Positions 6,943 through 16,073 of a DNA stretch of 64,000 nucleotides are shown here, one piece after another; position 1 is the stretch's first letter, and every line of letters starts with the position of its first letter. The stretch comes from Rhizobium gallicum bv. gallicum R602sp (lineage in GTDB: Bacteria; Pseudomonadota; Alphaproteobacteria; Rhizobiales; Rhizobiaceae). The notes under the pieces are model-generated. The model was not told the DNA's origin. It worked only from the letters and a program-made list of their open reading frames with translations, and made no database searches. Where the stretch lies: the NCBI RefSeq assembly GCF_000816845.1, contig NZ_CP006877.1:935501-999500 (forward strand), given 5' to 3'. The translations under genes and the position numbers were made by a program.

Positions 6943-8775
6943 TCAGGACTTCTTGTCGGCCGGCGGCGGCGTAACAGGCACCGGATCCGGCTGCTTCTTG
7001 TCGGCCGCCTTGGCGTCGTCGTTGTCCGTCGTCAGACCGTTCGCGATCTTGTCCTTGATTCTCGGAATCTCGGTCTCTTCCGGTTCCGAACTAAGCGCCC
7101 GGTTCCACTGATAAACGGCCTCGAGCTTGCGTCCGACGTGCCAGTAGGCGTCGCCCAGGTGGTCGTTGATCGTCGCATCACCGGCCTTGATTTCGGCGGC
7201 CTTTTCCAGTTCGGCAACGGCATCGTCGTAACGGTTCAGGCGGTAATAGGCCCAGCCGAGCGAGTCGATGATGTAGCCGTCGTCCGGACGAAGGTCGACG
7301 GCCTTCTTGATCATCGTCAGGCCCTCGTCGAGGTTGCGATTCATGTCGATCCATGAATAGCCGAGATAATTCAGAACCTGCGGCTGATCCGGATTGAGGT
7401 CGAGCGCCTTGCGGAAGTTCGGCTCGGCCTGGTCCCACTTCTTCAGGCGCTCATAGGCGATTCCGCGCTGGAAGAAGACAGTCCAGTCGGCGCGGCGCGG
7501 CAGCGGGCCGATCACCTCCACCGCCTTGTCGTAATTCGCCGCCATTTCCGCATAGTCCTTGGCGTCGGAAAGCACGCTGCCATAGGCGAGATAGGAGCGG
7601 ACGTCCTTAGGGTCAGAAACGATCAGCGCCTTGAGGTGTTTGCGTGCCTCGTCGGTCTTGCCGCCCTGTGCCAGGGCAAGGCCGAGCTGAAGCTCCGAGA
7701 TGCGTCGCATCGGGGAGTTTTCCGGCACGCGCCTGTAGAATTCGATGGCGCGATCCGTCTGTTCCTGTTTTTCAGCAATGCCGCCGAGAAGGACCAGCGT
7801 ATCGGCGCTGTTCGGGTCAAGCGTATTGGCCGTCTGCAGATAGAGCGAGACGATGTCTTCGGCGCCGTCGCGGTTCAACGCGCTGCCGATGGAGAAAAGC
7901 ACCGCGGCAGCGCCCTGCGCGGCGTTGCGCACTTGCTGTTCGGGCTTTTCGCCCTTCTCGATGCTCTGGCGCAGCGCATTCAGCGGCGCATAGTTCGGCA
8001 GCATGTTGTCACCGACCGAGATAGCGTCGAGCGCCTTCTGCTTGTTGCCCTGGGATGCTTCGAGGCGGGCAAGCGCCATGACAGCGCGCATGAAGGTGTC
8101 GGGTGCGGTCGCGCCGCCATCCTTGTCCAGCACTGCATCGTTCAAATGTCTGCGCGCGGCCGCCACGTTGCCGGTTACGATCGCAATTGCGCCCGCATGA
8201 TAGTTCTGGAATATGCCGAACCATTCCGGGCCCTTCATCTTCTCGACCATCGAAAGAGCTTCCTTGTTGCGGCCGGCGCCGGCGCGCGCCCAGGCGAGCA
8301 AAAGGTCGTTCATCATGCGGTCGAGGTCGTTCGGGCCGTCATATTTAAGGATCGCTTCAGCGCTCTTGAACTCGCCGCGGCGCATCGCGTCCATGCTGCG
8401 CACGACGGTGGTGATGCGCTCGACGGAAGGATCCTTCTTCAGGTCGTTGGCATATTTCACGCCATCTTCGATATTGCCGTTCAAAAGCAGCGAGATCATC
8501 AGGCGCTGGCGGATCTCCGGGTTGCCAGGCTCGATCTGGAGGGCCTTCTTGTAGAGCTCGATCGCCGTCTTGTAGTCATGATCGACATCGGCCGTGCGGG
8601 CAGCAAGAAATGCGCCTGCAAAAGTACCGACCGTATCCGGGTCGAAGATCACGTTCTTGCTGGCATCGTCCGTCTTGGTCGCCTCTTCGGCATTCACGCC
8701 GCCAAGCGCGCCGAGCGAAATGACCGCTGCAAGGGCTACGCTCGAAAGAAGACGGATGGCATATCTCTGCCGCAT
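6943..8775 (-). CDS. Tetratricopeptide repeat protein, exported
   Basis: 610 residues from ATG 8775, which has AAAGG at good spacing; an ATG at 8790 is less likely. The signal peptide is MRQRYAIRLLSSVALAAVIS followed by GALGGVNAEE. At least eight TPR-like helical pairs fill residues 40-580; the clearest are near the C-terminus (NLDEGLTMIKKAVDLRPDDG, YDDAVAELEKAAEI, KWDQAEPNFRKALDLNPDQP). The tail is Pro/Lys/Asp rich. TPR proteins act as scaffolds, here in the periplasm or envelope; the partner is unknown. It is the first gene of the ispE-moaB transcription unit. Confidence 0.88.
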   Translation of the reverse strand: MRQRYAIRLLSSVALAAVISLGALGGVNAEEATKTDDASKNVIFDPDTVGTFAGAFLAARTADVDHDYKTAIELYKKALQIEPGNPEIRQRLMISLLLNGNIEDGVKYANDLKKDPSVERITTVVRSMDAMRRGEFKSAEAILKYDGPNDLDRMMNDLLLAWARAGAGRNKEALSMVEKMKGPEWFGIFQNYHAGAIAIVTGNVAAARRHLNDAVLDKDGGATAPDTFMRAVMALARLEASQGNKQKALDAISVGDNMLPNYAPLNALRQSIEKGEKPEQQVRNAAQGAAAVLFSIGSALNRDGAEDIVSLYLQTANTLDPNSADTLVLLGGIAEKQEQTDRAIEFYRRVPENSPMRRISELQLGLALAQGGKTDEARKHLKALIVSDPKDVRSYLAYGSVLSDAKDYAEMAANYDKAVEVIGPLPRRADWTVFFQRGIAYERLKKWDQAEPNFRKALDLNPDQPQVLNYLGYSWIDMNRNLDEGLTMIKKAVDLRPDDGYIIDSLGWAYYRLNRYDDAVAELEKAAEIKAGDATINDHLGDAYWHVGRKLEAVYQWNRALSSEPEETEIPRIKDKIANGLTTDNDDAKAADKKQPDPVPVTPPPADKKS

Positions 8776-8907
8776 TAGAAAACCTTTCATCAGGGCAGCC
8801 GATTTATCCGGCCGGCTGCGAAATCAGTTGAAAAGACTGATTCACAATAGGATGGCTTTTTTGAAGCGGCCCTGCAAGAAAATCAGCCCGCGATCAAGGA
8901 CCTTTGA

Positions 8908-9924
8908 TCAGTTGACCCGCTCGATGCAGAAATCGATCACTTCCATGAGGGCCGATTTCCAGGCCGTTTCGGGGAGCGGCGCCAGCGCGTCGCGGGCGAT
9001 CGTGCCGTAATGAACGGCCCGCGAGATCGTGTCGTTCAGCGTGCCGTATTTGGTGATCAGGCCGAGAGCCTTTTCCAGGTTGGCATCAGTGCTGTTGCCG
9101 CCTTCGATCGCATCACGCCAGAAGGCGCGCTCGTCCTGTGTTCCGCGGCGATAGGCGAGGATGACGGGAAGGGTGATCTTGCCTTCGCGGAAGTCGTCGC
9201 CGACATTCTTGCCGAGGTCCGCAGCCTTGCCGCCGTAATCCAGCGCGTCATCGACAAGCTGGAAGGCGAGGCCGAGATTCATGCCGTAGGATTTCAGCGC
9301 ATTGCGGCCTGATTTGCCGGCGTCTGCGACGATCGGGCCGACTTCGGCAGCAGCGGCAAAGAGTGCTGCCGTCTTGGCCCGGATAACGGAAAGATAGTCG
9401 TCCTCCGTCGTCTCCATGTTCTTGGCGACCGAAAGCTGCAGCACTTCCCCTTCGGCAATGACGCAGGCGGCGGACGAAAGGACATCGAGCGCATCGAGTG
9501 AGCCGACATCCACCATCATGCGGAAGGCCTGGCCAAGCAGGAAATCGCCAACGAGAACGCTCGCCTGGTTGCCCCAGATCGTGCGCGCCGTTGATTTGCC
9601 GCGGCGCAGATTGCTTTCGTCGACGACGTCGTCATGCAGCAGCGTTGCCGTGTGCATGAACTCGACGCTGGTCGCGAGCTTGACATGGTTTTCGCCTCGA
9701 TAGTCGAAGAGACAGGCCGATGCGAGCGTCAGCATCGGGCGCAGGCGCTTGCCGCCGGAAGAGATCAGGTGATTTGCGACCTCCGGGATCATCTGCACGT
9801 CGGAACCGGCCTTCGAAAGAATAAGCTGGTTGACCCGCTCCATGTCCGCCCGTGTCAAATCGACCAGCGGCTTGACGGATGCCAGTTTGTTTTTGCTTTC
9901 TTCAAGCGGTATGACCACGCCCAA
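8908..9924 (-). CDS. Long-chain polyprenyl (probably decaprenyl) diphosphate synthase
   Basis: 338 residues from TTG 9924, preceded by CAGGAG; GTG 9918 is an alternative, and the longer frame to 10038 is not conserved in style. It builds the side chain of ubiquinone from IPP and allylic diphosphate. Both Asp-rich motifs are present: LLHDDVVDESNLRRG and LVDDALDYGG, plus GGKRLRP for IPP binding. Rhizobia make ubiquinone-10 and the sequence resembles the Agrobacterium decaprenyl synthase (DdsA), so chain length C50 is inferred. The product would be joined to 4-hydroxybenzoate by UbiA (30140). It is divergent from the DUF2007 gene, sharing a 108-base promoter region. Confidence 0.92.
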   Translation of the reverse strand: MGVVIPLEESKNKLASVKPLVDLTRADMERVNQLILSKAGSDVQMIPEVANHLISSGGKRLRPMLTLASACLFDYRGENHVKLATSVEFMHTATLLHDDVVDESNLRRGKSTARTIWGNQASVLVGDFLLGQAFRMMVDVGSLDALDVLSSAACVIAEGEVLQLSVAKNMETTEDDYLSVIRAKTAALFAAAAEVGPIVADAGKSGRNALKSYGMNLGLAFQLVDDALDYGGKAADLGKNVGDDFREGKITLPVILAYRRGTQDERAFWRDAIEGGNSTDANLEKALGLITKYGTLNDTISRAVHYGTIARDALAPLPETAWKSALMEVIDFCIERVN

Positions 9925-10032
9925 CGACCCGGACTCCTGTTCATTCTTTGGAATTGACAATAGAAAGGGGCGATTGAAGCGGCAAGGGGTGAATTGTCGC
10001 GCAACACAGAATTGAAAGGGAATTGACCGCAA

Positions 10033-10260
10033 ATGCATGAACTTATCCGCGCAAATGACCCTGTTCTATTGTCCTATGCGCAGAGTCTTCTGAAGGATGC
10101 GGGAATTCACTGCTTTGTCGCCGATCAGGATATGAGCATTCTCGAGGGGTCGCTCGGCATGCTGCCGCGCCGTCTGCTCGTCGAGGAGGAGCGAGCCGAT
10201 CAGGCCCGCCGCATCCTCACGGATGCCGGTCTCGCCGGCGAATTGCGTATCGCGAAATAA
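10033..10260 (+). CDS. DUF2007 small protein (putative PII-like signal transducer)
   Basis: 75 residues, the full length for DUF2007. The pattern is a beta-alpha-beta fold: HELIRANDPVLLSYAQSLLK, then the hydrophobic HCFVADQDMSILEG, PRRLLVEEERADQARRIL, then a short tail. The family is annotated as a putative signal-transducing protein by structural resemblance to PII, but the ligand is unknown. It is followed after 7 bases by the trmN6-like gene, so the two are co-transcribed; this pairing seems conserved in rhizobia, but that statement is from memory. Confidence 0.8.
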   Translation: MHELIRANDPVLLSYAQSLLKDAGIHCFVADQDMSILEGSLGMLPRRLLVEEERADQARRILTDAGLAGELRIAK

Positions 10261-10267
10261 TGTGGCC

Positions 10268-11059
10268 ATGAACGGCGCTTCCGACACGATCGATGCCTTC
10301 CATCGCGGCAGCTTTTACATCGTCCAGCCGAAGGGCAGGGGGCACCGTTCGGGCATGGATGCCATGCTGCTCGCAGCACTCGTTGCCGATGACCGTGCGA
10401 TCAAGGTTGCCGATCTTGGCGCCGGCGCCGGTGCCGCCGGACTGGCCGTGGTCTGCCGGCTGCAGAAGGCGCAGGCCGTGCTTTTCGAACGCTCTGCGGA
10501 AATGGCCGATTATGCCCGCCGAAGCATTGCGTTGCCGGAAAATGCCCATGTGGCGGGCCGCGTTTCGGTCGTCGAGGCGGATGTGACGCTCACGGCAAGG
10601 GCGCGCAACGACGCGGGCCTTGCCGACGAAGTCTTCCATCATGTCATCATGAACCCGCCTTTCAACGACGCGGCTGACCGGCGAACGCCCGATGCGCTGA
10701 AGGCTGAAGCGCATGCGATGACGGATGGTCTTTTCGAAAGATGGATTCGTACCGCCGGCGCGATCATGATCCCCGGCGGGCAATTGTCGCTGATTGCGCG
10801 GCCCGAATCCATCGCCGACATCATCACCGGCTGCGGCAGGCGCTTCGGCGGCATCGAGATTACCCCCATCCATCCGCGCAAAGGTGAGAATGCCGTCCGC
10901 ATCCTGGTGACGGCGATCAAGGGGTCGCGGGCGCGCCTTTCATTGCGCGCACCCCTTATCATGCACGAAGAAGGAACGCATAAGTTCTCCCCCTTCGTCG
11001 ACGATCTGAACAATGGCCGCTCGGCCTATGCAAGGCTTAGCCGGTCACGAAGTCGATAA
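10268..11059 (+). CDS. trmN6: tRNA1(Val) adenine-37 N6-methyltransferase-like protein
   Basis: 263 residues from ATG 10268 (GTG 10262 is also possible). Class I SAM methyltransferase: [19 protein letters not shown] resembles the N-terminus of TrmN6, [14 protein letters not shown] is the SAM-binding motif I, and MNPPFND is the NPPF motif IV of N6-adenine methyltransferases. The likely target is A37 of tRNA-Val1, but related enzymes methylate other RNAs. Its last 23 bases overlap the 3' end of convergent mntH, so the C-terminal Ser-Arg repeats may be poorly constrained. Confidence 0.82.
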   Translation: MNGASDTIDAFHRGSFYIVQPKGRGHRSGMDAMLLAALVADDRAIKVADLGAGAGAAGLAVVCRLQKAQAVLFERSAEMADYARRSIALPENAHVAGRVSVVEADVTLTARARNDAGLADEVFHHVIMNPPFNDAADRRTPDALKAEAHAMTDGLFERWIRTAGAIMIPGGQLSLIARPESIADIITGCGRRFGGIEITPIHPRKGENAVRILVTAIKGSRARLSLRAPLIMHEEGTHKFSPFVDDLNNGRSAYARLSRSRSR

Positions 11060-12377
11060 GCAGCTTGATATTCAATCCGGCGATCACGACTGCGATCACA
11101 TAGGCAATAGTGCTCAGCCAGCGCGGCGCGACGAGCTCGCCCATCTTGGCCTTGCTGGCGGTGAACATCACCAGCGGGAAGACGGCGAAGGAAAGCTGCA
11201 GGCTGAGCACGACCTGCGTCAGGATCAGCAATTGTGCCGTGCCCTGGTTGCCGTACCAGATGGTCACGATCGCCGCCGGCACGATTGCGATGGCGCGGGT
11301 AGTCAGACGGCGTACCCATGGCTGAAGCTTGATCTTCAGGAAGCCTTCCATGACGATCTGGCCCGCAAGCGTTGCCGTCACGGTCGAATTCAGGCCGCAA
11401 CAGAGCAGGGCGATGCCGAAAAGCGTGGGTGCGATCGCAAGCCCGAGCAGCGGTGACAGCAGCGAGTGCGCCTCGCCGAGTTCGACGATGTCCGTCCGGC
11501 CGTGGGCGTTGAATGCGGCTGCGGCAAGGATCAGGATCGAGGCGTTGATCAACAGCGCAAAAGAGAGCGCAAAGGTCGAGTCGATCGTCGCATAGGTCAG
11601 CGCTTCCCGCTTTTCCGGCACGGTGTGGCCGTAGGCGCGGGTCTGCACGATGCCGGAATGCAGATAGAGATTATGTGGCATGACTGTCGCGCCGAGAATG
11701 CCGAGCGCCAGATAGAGCATTTCCGGGTTGCTGACGATTTCCGTCGTCGGGAAGAAGCCCGTGATGACGGCGCCCCACTGCGGGTCGGCGAGGAAGATCT
11801 GCACGCCGAAGCACAGCGCAATGACGCCGAGAAGCGTGATGATGAACGCTTCGATCCAGCGGAAGCCGAGCTTTTGCAGATAGAGAATAAGGAAAACGTC
11901 GAGCGCCGTAATCAGCACGCCGAGTTCCAGCGGAACGCCGAAGATCAGGTTGAGGCCGATTGCCGTGCCGATCACCTCGGCAATGTCCGTCGCGATGATT
12001 GCGATTTCCGCAAAGGCCCACAGCGGTACGGAAACGATTTTGGGGAAGGCGTCCCGGCAGGCCTGCGCCAGATCGCGGCCAGAAGCAATGGCGAGCCGGG
12101 CGCAAAGCGATTGCAGCACGATCGCCATGAGGTTCGAAAGCAGCGCCACAGTCAGCAGCGCGTAGCCGAATTTCGAGCCGCCGGCGAGCGAGGTCGCCCA
12201 GTTTCCGGGATCCATATAGCCGACCGCGACCATGTAGCCAGGGCCGGCAAAGGCGGCAATCCGCCGGAGTTTCGATCCCGGGCGGCCTGTGCCGATCGTG
12301 CGATAAACGTCTGAAAGCGAGGCTTCTTCGCGGTCGTGTCGCCAGCCGCCTTTTGGAGTACGATTCAAAACATCCAT
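11037..12377 (-). CDS. mntH: NRAMP-family manganese transporter
   Basis: 446 residues from ATG 12377. Proton-coupled divalent cation importer of the inner membrane. The metal-binding motif in TM1 is present as [10 protein letters not shown], and TM6 carries [13 protein letters not shown]; about eleven hydrophobic segments can be counted, ending with [18 protein letters not shown]. In Rhizobium, MntH or SitABCD supplies Mn2+ and is repressed by the Fur-like regulator Mur. A Mur-like palindrome sits in the promoter 55 bases upstream, overlapping the predicted -35. The gene is divergent from the S49 peptidase gene. Confidence 0.94.
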   Translation of the reverse strand: MDVLNRTPKGGWRHDREEASLSDVYRTIGTGRPGSKLRRIAAFAGPGYMVAVGYMDPGNWATSLAGGSKFGYALLTVALLSNLMAIVLQSLCARLAIASGRDLAQACRDAFPKIVSVPLWAFAEIAIIATDIAEVIGTAIGLNLIFGVPLELGVLITALDVFLILYLQKLGFRWIEAFIITLLGVIALCFGVQIFLADPQWGAVITGFFPTTEIVSNPEMLYLALGILGATVMPHNLYLHSGIVQTRAYGHTVPEKREALTYATIDSTFALSFALLINASILILAAAAFNAHGRTDIVELGEAHSLLSPLLGLAIAPTLFGIALLCCGLNSTVTATLAGQIVMEGFLKIKLQPWVRRLTTRAIAIVPAAIVTIWYGNQGTAQLLILTQVVLSLQLSFAVFPLVMFTASKAKMGELVAPRWLSTIAYVIAVVIAGLNIKLLIDFVTG

Positions 12378-12418
12378 ATGATTACCGCTTTTGGGACCAA
12401 TGCCCCGCACTATGCCCG

Positions 12419-12447
12419 ATTAGAATGATAATGCAAGTCATTCGCAA
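12419..12447 (-). promoter_or_regulatory. mntH promoter
   Basis: On the minus strand TTGCGA (12442-12447), a 17-base spacer, then TCTAAT (12419-12424), about 42 bases before the mntH start. This is the best sigma-70-like match in the 166-base mntH/S49 intergenic region. Confidence 0.5.
12432..12446. promoter_or_regulatory. Putative Mur (manganese regulator) operator
   Basis: TGCAAGTCATTCGCA, a 7-1-7 inverted repeat with 5 of 7 arm positions pairing, close to the TGCAAAT-N-ATTTGCA type described for Mur/Fur-like regulators in alphaproteobacteria. It covers the predicted -35 of mntH, where bound Mur-Mn2+ would repress. Confidence 0.55.
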
Positions 12448-12543
12448 AATGAAAAATCGGATGCATGTTGGGAAGTTGGCCCATTGCGTTTGCTGCTCCA
12501 TTGCATACATGGATTGCGATGCCGAGAGCGAGAAGGATTTGAA

Positions 12544-13404
12544 ATGGCCGGATTTTTGAGAAAGCTGGTACCGAAGCGTTTCCGCAAGGAAGGGGTGATC
12601 ATCCCGGTCGTCAGGCTTCAGGGCGCAATCATGAGCGGCGGCGGCCAGTTCCGCCCGATACTCAATCTCGCCAATGTCGCACCGGTGCTGGAAAAGGCGT
12701 TCTCTGACAAGGAAGCTCCCGCTGTCGCCATTGCCGTCAATTCGCCGGGCGGTTCGCCCGTTCAGTCGCGGCTTATCTTCACCCGCATCCGCGAGCTTGC
12801 TCGTGAAAAGCAGAAGAAGGTGCTGGTCTTCGTCGAGGACGTGGCGGCCTCCGGCGGCTACATGATCGCGCTTGCCGGCGATGAGATCATTGCCGACCCG
12901 ACCTCTATCGTCGGTTCGATCGGCGTCGTTTCCGGTGGCTTCGGCTTCCCCGAACTCCTCAAGAAGATCGGCGTCGAGCGCCGCGTCTATACGGCCGGCG
13001 AAAACAAGGTCATCCTCGATCCCTTCCAGCCTGAAAAAGAGAAGGACATTGAATATCTGAAGACCCTTCAGCTCGAGATCCACGAGGTCTTCATCACCAT
13101 GGTGCGCGAACGCCGCGCCGGGAGACTGAAGGATGACGAAACCGTCTTTTCCGGCCTATTCTGGAGCGGCACGCGCGGGCTCGAGCTCGGCCTCGTCGAC
13201 AGCCTCGGCGACATGCGCCAGGAACTGAAAAGGCGCTACGGCCCGAAGACCAGGCTGCAGCTCGTCACCGCCGCCCGCAGCCTCTTCGGCCGGCGGATGC
13301 CCGGTGTCTCGCCCGTCTCGATTGATGGCTTGGCATCAGGTCTCGCGACGGGACTTGTCGAAGCGGCGGAAGAAAAGGCATTGTGGAGCCGCTACGGACT
13401 GTGA
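12544..13404 (+). CDS. S49 family (SppA/SohB-like) membrane-associated serine peptidase
   Basis: 286 residues from ATG 12544 (AGAAGGA upstream). The short SppA-like form has a single catalytic domain. Seen: NSPGGSPVQS, the nucleophile Ser in VAASGGYMIAL (about residue 105), DPTSIVGSIGV, and the general-base Lys in YTAGENKVILDPF; Ser-Lys dyad enzymes of this family degrade cleaved signal peptides or membrane proteins. It lacks the obvious N-terminal membrane helix of SohB, so attachment to the membrane is uncertain. It is followed by a 63-residue membrane protein gene 19 bases downstream, probably in the same transcript. Confidence 0.9.
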   Translation: MAGFLRKLVPKRFRKEGVIIPVVRLQGAIMSGGGQFRPILNLANVAPVLEKAFSDKEAPAVAIAVNSPGGSPVQSRLIFTRIRELAREKQKKVLVFVEDVAASGGYMIALAGDEIIADPTSIVGSIGVVSGGFGFPELLKKIGVERRVYTAGENKVILDPFQPEKEKDIEYLKTLQLEIHEVFITMVRERRAGRLKDDETVFSGLFWSGTRGLELGLVDSLGDMRQELKRRYGPKTRLQLVTAARSLFGRRMPGVSPVSIDGLASGLATGLVEAAEEKALWSRYGL

Positions 13405-13423
13405 GAGGAGAAGAAAAAGGGAG

Positions 13424-13615
13424 ATGGCGCAGCTTATAACAATCATAATCCTGGTCGGCGCTGCCTGGTGGCTTTACCGCCGCTTCATCTCCGATGCCAA
13501 GCGCTTGCAGGAAAAATCCCGCCGTGCCGAGAAGGAGCGTCAGACCGGCGCCGTCGGCACGCTTGTCAAGGATCCGGTGACCGGCGAATACCGCGTGAAG
13601 CGGGAGGATGAATGA
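13424..13615 (+). CDS. Small single-helix membrane protein
   Basis: 63 residues. ATG 13424 follows AAAAAGGGAG. One N-terminal membrane helix (MAQLITIIILVGAAWWLYRR) is followed by a basic helical region and a C-terminal LVKDPVTGEYRVKRED. The short TGEYR-type end occurs in small conserved alphaproteobacterial proteins next to SppA, but I cannot name a family. Being 19 bases after the S49 peptidase gene, it may be a partner or anchor for that enzyme; this is inference from position only. Confidence 0.72.
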   Translation: MAQLITIIILVGAAWWLYRRFISDAKRLQEKSRRAEKERQTGAVGTLVKDPVTGEYRVKREDE

Positions 13616-13879
13616 TGGTGACCAATGAAGAACATGCGCAGGCTCTCGACTGAATACGCGCTTTGCGGCTGCAAGTGCCGGCCGACTACAAGTTCGGTCG
13701 TGACAAGGCGAGTTCTTGCAATAGGAGCGTGCTTAACCCCGCTCGACAGCGAAGCAAATGACCGCTTTATCTGAAGCCGGATGCCCGGAGCCCGGGGGAG
13801 CGTCGTTTCTTATGGTTCGATATGAGTCGTGTTCGCCGGCTCTCCGTAGGTCGGAATAGTTTGAATTAAATCGCCGATA
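13616..13879. other. Non-coding stretch
   Basis: 264 bases after the small membrane protein and before the ParD remnant. No start codon with a ribosome binding site and no recognisable protein fragment was found on either strand. It contains AGCCCGGGGGAGCG-type GC-rich sequence but no clear terminator. A missing ParE toxin gene would be expected here on the minus strand; nothing resembling it is visible. Confidence 0.4.
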
Positions 13880-14039
13880 TTAAGCAGGTCGGTCTTCGAC
13901 CTCTTCCTCAAGCCGCATTGGGGCGATACCCTCGCCAATGACATCGGATGCGCTTGGAAAACGCCCCGTTTTCGGCGAACTCTTCTGCAACGCGTAAATC
14001 CTCATCAGACAGCATGACCGTTGTCTTGACGTTGGCGAC
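13880..14039 (-). pseudogene. ParD-like antitoxin remnant (frameshifted)
   Basis: Minus-strand reading from 14039 gives [20 protein letters not shown] then FAENGAFSK, the ribbon-helix-helix N-terminus of ParD-type antitoxins. The frame breaks at about 13950-13954 (one extra base) and continues in the next frame as ASDVIGEGIAPMRLEEEVED, ending at TAA 13880. GGAAGGAGC lies just upstream but the expected start codon is GTC, so the start is lost too, and the toxin-binding C-terminus appears cut short. No toxin gene follows. This is a decayed toxin-antitoxin module. Confidence 0.6.
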
Positions 14040-14141
14040 GGAGCTCCTTCCAAAACATGGTCCGATCATACGTTAAGTATTGACCCTTGCCCTCTCCCAT
14101 GGCACCTGTCCGGCAAAATACGCAACCGGTGGCTTGTCTCC

Positions 14142-15101
14142 ATGTCTGCATCGATTTCCGACCATATGAACCCGAAGCGCTCGTTCCAGGCGCTGATCCT
14201 GACGCTTCATAACTACTGGGCGGACAAGGGTTGTGCGGTTCTGCAGCCCTATGACATGGAGGTCGGCGCCGGTACGTTCCATCCGGCGACCACGCTGCGC
14301 GCGCTCGGCCCGAAGCCGTGGAAGGCTGCCTATGTCCAACCGTCGCGCCGTCCGTCGGACGGCCGCTACGGTGAAAACCCAAACCGTCTGCAGCATTATT
14401 ACCAGTATCAGGTCATCCTGAAGCCGAACCCGCCGAACCTGCAGGAGCTTTACCTCGGCTCCCTGGCGGCGATCGGTCTCGATCCGCTGCTGCACGACAT
14501 CCGGTTCGTCGAAGACGACTGGGAAAGCCCGACGCTCGGCGCATGGGGGCTGGGCTGGGAGTGCTGGTGCGACGGCATGGAAGTCTCGCAGTTCACTTAC
14601 TTCCAGCAGGTCTGCGGCATCGAATGCGCGCCGGTTGCCGGCGAACTGACCTATGGCCTCGAGCGTCTGGCGATGTATGTGCAGGGCGTCGACAACGTCT
14701 ACGACTTGAACTTCAACGGCCGCGAAGGCGACGAAAAGATCAGCTACGGCGACGTCTTCCTGCAGGCCGAACAGGAATACTCACGCCACAACTTCGAATT
14801 CGCCAATACCGAGATGCTGCATCGCCATTTCATCGATGCGGAAAAGGAGTGCCAGGCGCTTCTCGCCGCCGGTGCGCCGAGCGACAATGCCAATCAGCTG
14901 CTGCACAAGTGTGTATTTCCGGCCTATGACCAGTGCATCAAGGCAAGCCACGTCTTCAACCTCTTGGATGCACGCGGGATGATCTCGGTCACCGAGCGTC
15001 AGAGCTATATCCTGCGGGTGCGCACGCTCGCCAAGGCTTGCGGTGAAGCCTTCCTTTTGACGGATGCCGGCGGCATCAATATCGCCGTGGCCGCCGCCTA
15101 A
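14142..15101 (+). CDS. glyQ: Glycyl-tRNA synthetase alpha subunit
   Basis: 319 residues. Carries the class II catalytic core of the alpha2-beta2 bacterial enzyme. Highly conserved stretches: [75 protein letters not shown] and [16 protein letters not shown] 14142 is taken as the start; ATG 14166, just before the conserved FQALILTL, is possible but lacks a ribosome binding site. The beta subunit gene glyS is 7.4 kb downstream on the opposite strand instead of adjacent, so the two subunits must be expressed from separate transcripts. Confidence 0.96.
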   Translation: MSASISDHMNPKRSFQALILTLHNYWADKGCAVLQPYDMEVGAGTFHPATTLRALGPKPWKAAYVQPSRRPSDGRYGENPNRLQHYYQYQVILKPNPPNLQELYLGSLAAIGLDPLLHDIRFVEDDWESPTLGAWGLGWECWCDGMEVSQFTYFQQVCGIECAPVAGELTYGLERLAMYVQGVDNVYDLNFNGREGDEKISYGDVFLQAEQEYSRHNFEFANTEMLHRHFIDAEKECQALLAAGAPSDNANQLLHKCVFPAYDQCIKASHVFNLLDARGMISVTERQSYILRVRTLAKACGEAFLLTDAGGINIAVAAA

Positions 15102-15120
15102 GAATGCCGCTTAGCGGCGG
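15091..15120 (+). terminator. Hairpin at the glyQ stop codon
   Basis: CCGCCGCCTAAG pairs with CTTAGCGGCGG, one bulged base and a 7-base loop; the glyQ TAA lies inside the left arm. There is no T-run on the plus strand, so it may stabilise the 3' end of the message rather than terminate. It also overlaps the 3' end of a possible small minus-strand gene. Confidence 0.4.
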
Positions 15121-15227
15121 TGGTTGGAGCGTACGACGATGCGCCGGGGCGCTGGCCGTGGAGTCTTTCGGAAGACGACGAGAGATGCGATCGCCGACAG
15201 GCTCAATAGGTAGATTGCTGCGCTCAT
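15111..15227 (-). CDS. Possible 38-residue membrane peptide
   Basis: Minus-strand ATG 15227 to TAA 15111. The product begins MSAAIYLLSLSAIASLVVF, a good single membrane helix, followed by a basic tail rich in Arg, Pro and Val ending SNHRR. GAGGAA lies 11 bases before the ATG, slightly far. The amino acid pattern (hydrophobic helix, positive cytoplasmic tail) looks selected rather than random, but the length is too short for certainty. It lies alone between glyQ and lemA. Confidence 0.35.
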   Translation of the reverse strand: MSAAIYLLSLSAIASLVVFRKTPRPAPRRIVVRSNHRR

Positions 15228-15429
15228 TGTCTGATTATTTCCTCGTCGTGAGTTGCGAGTGCACCGTAACCAGGCGGCACATAAGAAAGATATAACCGGC
15301 TATGTGTGTGCGGTATCGTGATATTTCGCTAGTCGCTGATGTAAGCCACAGCCCGGAAATGCGGGATGACAATCCAGCGGAAGCCGCATAGTCTCGGTCC
15401 AGACTTTGCGTCGTTGCGGGGGATTCGCG

Positions 15430-15981
15430 ATGTATATTGTTGTCGGTGTGATCGTTCTGATCGCGCTTTATCTTGTCTTTATCTATAATGGTCTTGTCCG
15501 CGCCCGGCAGATGGCCGAAGAGGCCTGGTCCGGCATCGACGTGCAGCTCAAGCGCCGCGCCGATCTGATCCCAAACCTCATCGAGACCGTCAAGGGCTAC
15601 GCTACCCACGAAAAGAGCACGCTGGAAGAGGTCGTCGAGCTGCGCAACAAGGCGCAGGCGGTGCCTTCTGGCGATGTAGCGGGCAGGGCGCAAGCGGAAG
15701 GCCTTCTCGGCCAGGCGCTGGGCCGTGTTTTGGCGCTAGCCGAAGCCTATCCGGACCTGAAGGCGAACGAGAACTTCTCCGAGCTTCAGGCCTCGCTCGA
15801 GACGATGGAAAGCGAAATCCAGATGGCACGCCGGTATTACAACGGCGCTGCCCGTGATCTCAACGTCAAGGTTGAAAGCTTCCCCTCCAATCTGGTCGCC
15901 GGGCAGTTCGGCTTCCAGAAGCGGGAATATTTCGAGATCACCAACGAGGCCGACCGCGCCGTTCCGGCCGTCAAATTCTGA
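15430..15981 (+). CDS. lemA: LemA family protein
   Basis: 183 residues from ATG 15430 (GGGGGA, 7-base spacing). The N-terminal membrane helix (MYIVVGVIVLIALYLVFIYN) is followed by the family hallmark QMAEEAWSGIDVQLKRRADL then IPNLIETVKGYATHE, then long helices and the C-terminal SFPSNLVAGQFGF with FEITNEADRA. LemA proteins expose a helical bundle from the membrane; the molecular role is unsettled. The usual partner, a DUF2207/TPM-type Gly-rich membrane protein, is present at 17377 but separated by an EPSP synthase-like gene. Confidence 0.93.
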   Translation: MYIVVGVIVLIALYLVFIYNGLVRARQMAEEAWSGIDVQLKRRADLIPNLIETVKGYATHEKSTLEEVVELRNKAQAVPSGDVAGRAQAEGLLGQALGRVLALAEAYPDLKANENFSELQASLETMESEIQMARRYYNGAARDLNVKVESFPSNLVAGQFGFQKREYFEITNEADRAVPAVKF

Positions 15982-16073
15982 TATGGGCGTTTGCCTTTGC
16001 GCAAAAGCTGCTATGAGCAGGGCCGGTCAAGGCCGCAGGGCGGCTAGCGCAATGGACGGAATAGACAAGCCTC

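Noticed and set aside
13616..13879. ParE toxin partner for the ParD remnant
   Set aside because: No fragment resembling ParE in any frame on either strand.
15104..15295. 63-codon plus-strand open frame after glyQ
   Set aside because: Starts inside the glyQ hairpin without a ribosome binding site, and the opposite strand holds a more protein-like small frame.
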